Shown: piece by piece, positions 54,553 to 64,000 of the stretch
How the letters are laid out: each line of letters begins with the position of its first letter
How positions within the stretch are numbered: the stretch's first letter is position 1
Program-made: the position numbers and the translations under genes
Source: Cinnamomum chago
Lineage: Eukaryota; Streptophyta; Magnoliopsida; Laurales; Lauraceae
Reading direction: 5' to 3'
Assembly (NCBI GenBank): GCA_038049695.1
Contig: CP142453.1
Location: forward strand, 113,724,001 to 113,788,000
DNA: 64,000 nucleotides
Notes under the pieces: generated by a model
Database searches by the model: none
What the model was told of the DNA's origin: nothing
The model's input: the letters and a program-made list of their open reading frames with translations, nothing else

Positions 54553-56930
54553 ATGGCTTTTGACCTTTTTAGTGCAAGAAAATCTCTAGCTTCTATGATT
54601 AATCAAGACCATTTAGTATATCAAGCCACAACCAAGCAGATTAGGACCCAAAAGAGCCCATACACTTCAAAATAGTGACATACGTAGGGATTGGTTTCCT
54701 TACACGTTACACTTGATTACATAAACAACATGTACAAGTGTAATTTTATTCAAGAACTCTCATAAGTTATAAAGATGTACATAAACAACATAAACGCTTG
54801 ATTATGTACATAAACATGTACAAGTGTAATTTTAATCGAGCTCTCATAGTTATAAAGATAGTAAACTTAGAACTCTCATAGTTGTAAAACTCTCATAGTT
54901 GTAAAGATGGTAAATTTATAAAACTTAGGATGTATGAAGCATGGGGCAGAATATTCAACATGAGGGAAATAAGGAAATAAAAATGACAGAATTTAACAGC
55001 ATTTTAAAATCTCAGTACTTGGGATTTCCAAACCGGAATATATGAATTACAAAAACTCCAATAAAAAAGAGCCCCAGAAAGACTTTTTGATGAGTGTAAG
55101 TCTACTGGAATTTTTAGTAAGACTTGTATTAGAGTTAAATAGGTAGGGTCTCATGTTCCTGAAAAGGAAAGTCTGCAAACTTTTATTTTTTCACAAATAT
55201 CCCTTTTTCTTATTTTTCATTAAATATTTTTGTACGTGTGAAAAAGCCAACATTTTTCTTTTCCTTGCTTAGTCTTTGAGAAGCTCGACTGCACCAAATG
55301 ATGGAATAGGGTCATTCCCCCTCTTGAAAAATAAATGTCCCCTAAAGCTTTCTCAAGTGGGCTAAGTTTCTTGCATGTGACAAATTTCTTCCTCGTTTAT
55401 ACTCTAACTAGATGGAAGTGAAGTAGGGATGAATACATATTGACCCAAAAATGTTTCAAGTCCTTGGATCAATGAGAGGTAACTATGCTATTAATTTAAA
55501 TAAAAAAGTTTGAAAACTATTTAAAAAGGTGGGGGTTGTGTTTGTGAGAGAGAATTGAATTAGTAGGATTTCTATGACTTATAGTGCTTGAAAATGAAGA
55601 AACAAGGGTGAGTAATAAAATTGACCATCATATAATATCTCCTTAGTGGAAAAATGAATCTTGAGGAGATAAAAAAATAATTTTTCATTCATCACTTTAG
55701 TAATTTAAATTATAAGAAAGTTAAGGTCTCATCTATATAGAATATTCTCCTATGATTAGACTCACTTGCAGTCTAACTCTGTGGGGCTCAAGCCTATCCA
55801 CATAGCCAGCAAGCCTAAATTTCATTATGCCAGCTAATGCATCTTTTCAAGAATGAAAAAAAAAAAAATCAAAATAATGATTTTGCACCATTGGCAAATA
55901 CGGATTGGGTGAAACAGGGGATTCAAACTCTACAAAATAAGAGTAACATTTTCATACGAGCAAATTGCACAAGCAGTTCTATGGGCCCACCTTTGACCAA
56001 TTCAGCCTTTTACATCCTCATCCCCATGATTTAGCATCATATCCATTATTTTTATGCTTATCAAGCCTATACTTACAATTGGATTGAATTTGATAAGAAC
56101 CTATAGTTAATGGATCATTGAACTTTAGGGCTTTTAAATTAAGCCCTAGGACAATTGATGGAGCTGATTTTTCCCATCACTCTTATCCACAACGAAACAT
56201 ATCCATCTATACTACCCACAACGATGTAAATGGATGAAAATAGGCCCCATGATTTGTAGGAGAATCTTGTCTTACGAAATAATAGTAAAACGAAGAAAAA
56301 CATATTATTCTCTTGCTCGGGAGGAGCTTCGAGCTTTTTATTCACTTTTAATCTATGCCCACCCAAATATTTAAACAAGCTAAATTTTTAGACGAGGGCT
56401 CCACCGAGTTTAAGATCATGGTTACCACCTTTATTATTTGACTTTTCTGGTGATGGGGATGTCCTTAATTTAGAATCCCACTCATGTGACAACATTTCAC
56501 CCAAGGGCATGGCCCACTTTTAAGAGAGAGAAAGAGGACGCGATGAATTGGATAAGCATCAATTAAAAGCCGACCTGTCGCTGCGTAAGTCCAAAAGCAA
56601 TCTCTCTTTAATTTTTTTTTAAGCGTTGCAACAGCACAACCAAGAAAATGTCCATACCTCATATGCATCACAAGATGAAGACAGCTACTTACAGGTCTCA
56701 TTTTATTCGTCTCGATGCTGGACTTTAGACCCATTGTAATAACATCAGCAATATTTTAAAAATACGGTATTATTATTGAGTTATTTTTTTCTCAAAACAA
56801 AATTTTATCAAATTTTGATATTTTCAAAATATTAAAAGCCAACCATCCACTTCGATGTTGGCAGATGGAATAACATAAAGAATGGATTTGCTCTTCACAT
56901 GATGTATTTGGACTTGCCCCAAATTTATCT
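54553..56930. other. intergenic, no gene seen
   Basis: AT-rich with short local duplications (CATAAACAACATGTACAAGTG-like segments at 54720-54830; CTCATAGTTGTAAA repeated near 54875-54905). No frame with coding character. Confidence 0.5.
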
Positions 56931-56939
56931 TTTGTGCGT

Positions 56940-57013
56940 CAGTCCTGCTAGCAGGATCGACTGGGAGACCGACTCCTGACCCGGTCTCCCAGTCGGTCCA
57001 TTTAGCTTTTCTC
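56940..57013. mobile_element. 74-bp foldback insert with 9-bp target duplication, copy B
   Basis: Bounded by the exact direct repeat TTTGTGCGT (56931-56939 and 57014-57022). Hairpin arms lie at 56954-56971 and 56982-56999 with one mismatch and a 10-base loop, at the same internal positions (15-32 and 43-60) as in copy A. Just before it is a 14-bp palindrome TCCTGCTAGCAGGA (56943-56956). Confidence 0.65.
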
Positions 57014-57242
57014 TTTGTGCGTTTACGTGGATTTAGCAAACACCATTCAAGGACAGAAAATTTTAGGGGACCCATGTCATCAAATTAAATAAAAAAATGA
57101 AAATCCAACCAACTGATGGTTCAACTTCTTTTTTACTTTCTTCTATTTTTTTTAATAATACATCTATACTGTTTTAATTTCTGGGTTTTTTTTATTTTTT
57201 GTGACACTTTCTTAATAATAATATATATATATATAGAGAGAG

Positions 57243-57482
57243 CAGGGCTCTCTTAAGCTGAAACTTAGTATATCATAAGCTGAAACAATGTTAGTCTCAC
57301 AAATCAAAGTTGATTATATCTATTTTTAGCATGATGGAACTGAAAAACCCAATTTTGATTGGATTTATTTTGATTTTGGAGACGATCATCATATAAAAAA
57401 AACGACAATCGATTTTGATTTGTGGAATAAACACTATTTCAGATTAAGATAAATTAAGCTTCAGCTTAGGAGAGCGGACCCC
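57243..57482. mobile_element. foldback MITE (about 240 bp)
   Basis: About 80-100 bases at each end are inverted copies: GGGCTCTCTTAAGCTGAAAC left against GCTCTCCTAAGCTGAAGC inverted from the right, and ACAAATCAAAGTTGATT against ACAAATCAAAATCGATT. No clear target duplication, so superfamily is not assigned. Confidence 0.65.
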
Positions 57483-59400
57483 ATTAGATAGATAAAGTCA
57501 GGACATATATACTTTTTTAATAGATAAGAGAGTCCCAAGAGCAGAATGGTGAGAGTGGTGACTGGTTAGTGATAACATCCATACACATGTGGACATTAAA
57601 ATCTACACAAACGTTACACATGCCATGGATTGGGATTAAACAAACAAAACCCCATTTGTCCCAATCTGTTGAAACGAGTAGAACAGGCATGTGATCAATC
57701 TTCACTTCTCATGTTTAGACTTAGTTTAGATATTTGCAAATTCCCCTCTCTCAATTTAAACCCACACAATCTGTTGGGACTGATCCTAACCTCAATATAG
57801 GCCTTCCCATAGTAATTATCGGCATATTTTTCTATAAAATTTTCATAATTGGAATAAATAGACCTGTTCTTAGTCCAATGGTGAGCATATCTCTTTCTAC
57901 ATAATTCACCAAGGTTTGATTCTTTGTCGGTCGTAATGCTGATGATTAGAGGCTTGGATTGTGTGTGTGTGTGTGAGTTGTAGGAGCGTAACAATTAAAT
58001 TACATTTACATGTTTCTTGTCTTACTAGGGTTGCAAACTGGATGGTTTCGGTTCCATATTTGGTTTTGATTTGGAATCTATTTTGTTGGTTCTCGATCCG
58101 GTTTCAGAACCAGTTCAACGTAGAGGACTAGAAACTAGTTTCAAAATTGATTCTAATTTCTCTTTATTCTTCATTTTTTTTTAAATAAGTATATTATTCA
58201 ACTTATTACTGTGCATCAAGTCTACTACCTCCAGTATTACATATAAATATGTAAAAAAAAAAAAGAAGTTGATTTTCAAATACAATTTCCAACATCTTAG
58301 GCTCACATGCTGTGTCCCGACTCCACTAGTCAGAACCTATATGGACCAAGACTCATTTATCGATTGAAATCTAAATTGGATTCTAAACTTAATTTTTTGC
58401 GACTCGAAACTTCCAAATAATCAAAGAATCGGATAATCACTTACAAGCTTACGTGTCACTCTTGTCAAAGATAAGTCACCAGCCTAATCCTCTTTGGATA
58501 AACCTTTGAAAGGATCTCAACTAATTTGGTGAATCTTTACATTTCAGTTTAAAATTTAAGGCAGGCTCAACAGAACTTTTAGACGATTCAGAATCCATTC
58601 AATACGATAATATCCACAATAACTTTCCTCGATTGGGCTAGGAATGGATGAGGAAGAAATACAACGTCTTGACTCTTGAAAGTTGAAACGGCTCATGTCT
58701 GTTCTCGTGGCAAACAAAACTCCTAAAAAAGCTTTCAAGACACTATACTGTGGAAGACGTCACGTATGAAGAATCTCCAAAATGACCCTGTTCCTGATCA
58801 ACCAATCCCTTCCAATCACATCCATTGCTTAAAATCTAAACAGCTTTCAGTGTGATGGCCCAACAAAGTAGTGCCAATGGCTCATTTGTAATATAAGGGA
58901 AGTCAGTGTCCAAAATGAGAAGCTATATGAGGTGTAGGCTTGTAGCCTCCACCAGAGGCTCACACAAGTAAACAACTACACACATGACCTACCCATAAGA
59001 AAATGTCAGTCCTCTCTTCCCCATGAAAATCCAACACAAGGACACCCACCAAAAATCATGCGTAAAACAACAGACAAGAAAAAAAACTGAGTAAAACTCA
59101 CTCCCATTTTCCTCCTCATCTTTTCTCCATTCCCTCCATTTACACACACCCATGACCATGAGTTGCTCTCTCCATCATTCCATGGAAAGCTTATTTCCCT
59201 TCTTATCCTTGCAGTGCTGACTGCTGCCACTGATTGGATTTTCCTTCCATGCACGCAAAAAAAAAAGGACTGTTGCTTCTCTCCCCTTCATTCATTCCAA
59301 ACAACCCAATTTCTCTCTCTTCAGATATTTTTCATGAATAAATCCTTTTAGTGTAGATTGATTTCAGACTCTCTTTCTTTTCTCTCTTTTCTGTTTGGGA
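57483..59400. other. intergenic DNA upstream of the LOV protein gene
   Basis: No coding region seen. A TG repeat is at 57959-57974. The last few hundred bases should contain the promoter; they are pyrimidine-rich (CTCTCTTT stretches at 59370-59392 and 59433-59451) but I could not place a TATA box with confidence. Confidence 0.45.
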
Positions 59401-59452
59401 AGGAAAAAGGAAATCAAGGAAAACTGTTTTTTTTTCTCTCTGTCTCTCTGTG

Positions 59453-59635
59453 ATGGAATTGACGGGTGGAGGCTAACGTGCGCAGGAGGAGCACGCGGGC
59501 TGACGTGCGCACATGGGATTGAGGATTCATACGATCAGCGCGGAGGAGGAAATTCGAGGAGGAGTGGAGGGATTCTGGAGGCGATGGGTTCTGAACTCGG
59601 ACCGGGTCGGCTCGGCCCGATCGAGGAGTCGCTGA
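59453..59635 (+). promoter_or_regulatory. upstream ORFs in the LOV protein leader
   Basis: Two ATGs precede the main start at 59584. The first opens a 7-codon ORF (59453-59476, MELTGGG). The second (ATG 59513) opens a 40-codon ORF in another frame that runs through the main start and stops at 59635. Its start context is weak (C at -3), whereas the main ATG has G at -3 and +4, so leaky scanning is likely. These matter only if the transcript starts upstream of 59453, which is not shown. Confidence 0.45.
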
Positions 59636-62600
59636 GTTCGCGCTACTCGGAGTGGATCCGCGAGGCTCTGGAGGAGCTGCCCGACAACTTCCTGATCACG
59701 GACCCGAGCATCTCCGGGCACCCGATCGTCTTCGCCAGCAGCGGGTTCCTGAAGATGTGCGGGTACCCGAGGGAGGAGGTTCTGGGTCGGAACGGGAGGG
59801 TCTTTCAGGGACCCGGGACCGACCGGAGATCCGTCTCCGAGATCCGGGAGGCGATCCGGCAGGAGCGGTCGGTGCAGATTAGCCTGTTGAATTACAGGAA
59901 GGATGGGACGCCGTATTGGGTGCTCTTCCATTTGTGCCCTGTTTTTGGTAAGGAGGATGGGAGGGTGACCCATTTCGTCTCGGTTCAGGTGCCGATCTCG
60001 ACGAATTCTAGGGTTTTGGGATCTGGGTCTTGGAGGAATTGGAGTGATATGGTCGGGGACCCGTCGATTAGGCGGGAGATTGTTTTCGGGTCTTGTCGGA
60101 GGGAGGTGTGTTTGGATTCTGTTGGTGAATTGAGTCGCTCTCTCCCGTTTGATTCCTATGTTGATTCGGATAATAGAGGTTTGTAATTGTTCATCTCTTT
60201 ATTTGTATTCGATGTGTTTTCATTTTGGGATCTGTCTAATTCTTGCTGAATTTATCATGGGTACCTTCTTTTTCAAGTTCATCTGCAATTTATAGTTGAA
60301 AGGCAGTTCATTTCATGTGCACTTGTTACTGATTTGTAGATTATACTAGATATTGTGTTGCTTGAGAATTTTTAAGTGTACTTGAACTGATTCGGTTATA
60401 GAATTATAGTTACTCTGTTTTGGTGGGTGTTCTCTGGTGATTTATTTGTTAAGTTATTGTATTTGTTTGGGTTAATAGTTTGAAAGTTGTTAAACTTTTC
60501 AGTTAAGCTCATCAGTTTTGATTGTGAAGGAGGTTTTTTTTTTTAGATTGAATGTTTGCTTCCCTGCTGGATTTAGCCTTATGATTTTGGACCAGGATCA
60601 GTGACTGTTATGGGTCATTCTTGAAAGCGGTATATGAACAATCAATTGCTTATTTGGAATGGTTTCCACCATGGACCATTCATGGTAGTGTTCGCTGGAC
60701 TGATGATGTTGATCTACCAACCCCTTATTCATGTATAAGGTGGCGAGAGACATGGAATCAAAAGTGGTTTATCAAGATCAGTGTTTAAAATGCCATTTAT
60801 TACATAATGTGCCACGATGCCATGCTGAGTTTTGTTTAGTTGATGAAGACTTAGTACTGGATATATATTATACTGTTTTCATCTGTTTCTTGATGTTTGA
60901 TGCAACTGTTATTATATTTGTTTCTATTATAAAAAGAATCACCGATTTGAAGTTCCACCTTGAAAGAAACTTGAGAATATGAATTTGATCTATTTTTATT
61001 ATATTTTAAAAAACATCATCTTTTGGTGATTAATTTATGCATAAACCAGTATAACCGATGTGCATGCTAAAATAACGATCTCAATTTCTTTAGTTTCAAA
61101 TATTTCTTCAAATTTTTTTTTAAATGAACTTTTTTTTCTGAAATGAAAGCTGAATTCAGCAAGCTCCCATTTTTTTTTCACAAAATTATGTCTTAGTTAT
61201 CATCTGTGCTATACTCTATATCACTAGTGACACTCTAGCACTATACAGCAGAAATTGATTATTATGAAACAGAGGATTGCCTGACATGCAATATTGTTAG
61301 GTTTCTCTTATGGTGCTTTAATTTAGCGGTTGACAACTTATTACTACATAGCGATATACTGATGTTATCATTGCGAGTTCAGTTTTTGCATCACTTGCGT
61401 GCACAGGCGTGGGTGTGTACGTGATTTCTTACGACAAGGACTCCCCTGCATGAAAAATTGTCTTGTGTGTTAATGCAGAGGTGGGCACCCTGCATTAATG
61501 CATGAGGGCTAATTTCATGCAGGGGACTACCTACTGATTTCCACAGGTGAAAATCTCACTTTGACAAGAGTCCTAGCACCGTTGGAAGTCTCATTGCCTC
61601 AACCATGAGATTACAGGTTTGAGTCACATGACCTTCAGAATAACTTTTGACACTCTAATTGCAATGCTAAAATATTTGTTCCTTTTATATAAATGTTGTT
61701 TTCATTATTTACTGTTATTATTTCATTTAGATATGTTCTTCAATTGAATGGGGCAGTTGTGTATATTTCTGTCCATTGATGTTCTAAGTTTTAATCATTA
61801 GAATACTCTCTGTCATTCACTGATGCTTTAATGGTGGTTTTGCTTGTCGAAATTGGGGAAGAGCATTATCTCACTTTACCACATATGTAGGCTTATTGTT
61901 CAAATGGTGATTCCTACAGGTTTAGAAGCTGAAGAGTCATGTGAGGCAAGTGATTCGGAGAAACAAAAAGCAGCCACAGGCATCAACAATATTTTATCCA
62001 CATTGACTCACTATAGCGAGCTAAATGGCAAAGTGGTCACTGGGAAGAGATGCAGCTCCATCGGAATAGTTACTCTTAGTTCATCTTTAACTATATCTCT
62101 TGGTAGAATCAAACAAAGTTTTGTATTGTGAGTTATTTCAAATTCTTGTTTCTTTAAGTTGCTGTAGTTCTCCCCAGTTGTAGTGATCACACTGCTTTCA
62201 GAAAGATTCTTGAAAGTTTTTCTCGGATACTTAGACAACATATGTTTATATCTGGCAGGACTGATCCCCATTTACATGACATGCCCATTGTGTATGCAAG
62301 TGATGCATTCCTAAAACTGACAGGTACGTCTGGCTATATCAATTTTTCTATTTTTTAGTAATATATGTTTTATGTTTGATTAAAACCTTTTCTTCTGCTA
62401 AAAATTCGTTCCCCTATTAGTTTTTCACTTCATATTATCTGAAATGCATGCATTTTCAGTTTTCTAGTTCGCTCTCTTAGGATGAAGCCCTTCAAATCAC
62501 TTGCATGTTTTTTTTTTTCTTTTAAGTGATTAACTTCCTTCAATCTTATAAGGCACCTTGCATCCAGTTTGGTAACTTTACTATTAAAATGAAGTGATGT

Positions 62601-63120
62601 GAAATTTCAAATTAAAAGATAAAAAAAGTGGGGTCGAATAAAAAAGTGATATTTTTTGTCATTTAGTGAAATGAGAATGTTACTTTTTTATTTTTTATTA
62701 GGATAAGATGGTTTTTTGTCATTTAGTGGCATGTAAAAGTAAATTTTTGACTTTTAGGTGTTTTTTGAAATATGGTACTTTCTGATTTGACCCTTTTTAT
62801 TTTATTGTCTTTTGAAATGACCATTCACCCTACTTCACTAGTGAAGTGAACTAACAAACGGGTAATATTTTACTTTTAATTTTTTTATTGATGTCTTTAA
62901 TATAACTTTCTATGCTTATCAACTTGTGTTCATGTAAATGGATTGTTACACAAGTCTTTACTTTTTCTAGGCTACTCCAAACATGAAGTGTTGGGACGCA
63001 ATTGTAGGTTTTTACAGGGGCCCAATACAGATGTTGAAGCTATATGTCAGGTTTGGACTATCTTGGATCTCTTGCAAATTTAGTTGTTTTGAATTATTTA
63101 ATTTTTGGGAAAATTTATTA

Positions 63121-63158
<38 letters not shown>

Positions 63159-63414
63159 CTTGTTGTGTTATAGATAAGGGAAGGCATTGAAACAGCACAA
63201 TCCTGTACAGTGCATATTTTGAATTACAGGTGCTTAGTAAAACTGTTATACTAGTTTTCACTAGATCCGAAAGGCATGCAGATTTTCTCTTTAGATTTCA
63301 TTTTTGAGATCTTCTCCTGCTGCTTTGACTGATTTAGCAATAACTTTCAGGAAAGATGGAAGCTCATTCTGGAATTTTCTTCACATATCTCCTGTTCGGA
63401 ATGCATCTGGCAAG
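59584..63414 (+). CDS. TLP1: twin LOV/PAS photosensor-type protein, first six exons (3' partial)
   Basis: PAS/LOV protein of the PLP/TLP1 type, with two LOV domains and no kinase or F-box. Exons: 59584-60178, 61920-62127, 62259-62323, 62971-63050, 63174-63229, 63351-63414; all GT..AG and in phase. The last exons lie beyond the window. LOV1 (about residues 25-138) has GRNGRVFQG at 68-76, with Gly71 where a photoactive LOV has Cys, and YWVLF where FWNFL is usual, so it should not form the flavin-cysteine adduct. LOV2 (from about residue 260) has GRNCRFLQG with Cys301, the flavin-contact stretch NYRKDGSSFWNFL and HISPVRN, so it looks photoactive. The start is the first Met giving the family-like N terminus; the frame is open further upstream but without an ATG. 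Flavin binding and blue-light function are from the family, not shown here. Confidence 0.9.
61438..61531. mobile_element. 94-bp foldback MITE in intron 1 of the LOV gene
   Basis: Two arms of about 45 bases each are inverted copies (CCCCTGCATGAAA on the left and TTTCATGCAGGGG on the right; TTAATGCAG and CTGCATTAA inside), meeting at GTGGGCAC. No target duplication found. Confidence 0.6.
62564..62862. mobile_element. small MITE, copy 2 of the 30121 family, in intron 3 of the LOV gene
   Basis: Left end CCAGTTTGGTAACTTTACTA matches the inverted right end of the element at 30121-30408 (CCAATTTGGGAACTTCACTA), and both continue into AATGAAGTGA and later GGGGTC. The right end is an inverted copy (TAACAAACGGG). 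Both copies share the interior TGGTCATTTAGTG-like / GTCAAATCA style motifs. No duplication recognised around this copy. Confidence 0.6.
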
Positions 63415-64000
63415 GTTTAAATTCTGCTACTTCTTTTATCTAGTTAGACATTCCTTTTGTCCTCTTTGCCTTGGTTGCTTCACCTTCTAAAATTCTTTTT
63501 AAAATTAAAAGAAACTTGAGATTTAAATGCTTACATCCTCCAATATGACTAGTTCTTGGGATCCACAACGATGTATAATTGTAGCACTTCTTCATTCAGT
63601 TTCTGCTTATCACGATCTTTTGTTCACTGTGATTTGCATTTCTTGTGTTGGATTTTTTTGGTGTGTTTTTTAGGCTGATGAAACATAAACACCTAACTTA
63701 AGCAAAGTGCTCTGGTGCATTTGACATATTAAGTGGCGGCATGATGGTCCATGGTTTGGACGGTTCTTAGGGTTGGTCAAGCTGTAGATGGACCTGAAAT
63801 GTGTGAATCAGATTATATCTATTCCATTGGTGGACTTTCTCTTGTTTAATGTTGAACAATAGTCACCACTGTTTAATGCAATTTACATGCATGTTACAAA
63901 TTGGATAAATTAAGATCATCTCACCAATGAGAAATTTCTCCTGTAGCTTATCTACAGCATGACCAGTTACATGAAAAATGGCAATAGAGACATGTGTAGT

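Noticed and set aside
59527-59973. 148-codon minus-strand frame opposite the LOV gene
   Set aside because: Shadow of the G/C-rich exon 1 of the LOV gene.

Overview
This window looks like nuclear DNA of a flowering plant. Genes are split by long AT-rich introns with GT..AG borders. The proteins are plant types: a class II small heat-shock protein, a LOV/PAS protein and a GTD-binding myosin adaptor. The space between genes is filled with plant transposons: hAT, MULE and Tourist-like elements, tRNA-derived SINEs, LINE ends and a Ty3/gypsy solo LTR. Gene style is not grass-like and I lean towards a magnoliid or other early-diverging lineage, but that is inference only.

Layout: 232-708 (-) is an intronless class II small HSP with heat-shock elements upstream. 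1134-3237 is a tandem array built from two alternating unit types. 3450-4828 and 9801-10693 are two hAT-type elements with exact 8-bp target duplications. 11388-20034 (+) is a complete six-exon PP2A catalytic subunit gene (306 aa). 23235-24040 (-) is a broken, unrecognised coding remnant. 25168-27227 (-) is a two-exon GTD-binding (myosin-binding) membrane protein (539 aa). 28419-31487 is a cluster of small DNA transposons and a LINE end. 32131-38950 (-) is a two-exon gene with a 6-kb intron; joined, it gives a 259-aa protein that I read as the plant GET2/CAML-type receptor of the tail-anchored protein insertion pathway. 41138-49154 (-) is a complete ten-exon CLP1 gene (424 aa). 49526-52018 is a MULE-like element with about 360-bp terminal inverted repeats and a gypsy solo LTR nested in it. 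53371-54549 holds two adjacent Tourist-like elements. 59584-63414 (+) is the first six exons of a twin LOV/PAS protein gene that runs off the right edge.

The genes are unrelated housekeeping or stress genes and do not form a pathway. The least expected structure is a pair of 74-bp foldback inserts (45050-45123 and 56940-57013). They align without gaps, carry the same hairpin in the same register, and are each flanked by a different exact 9-bp direct repeat starting TTTG. I do not recognise this as a known element family.
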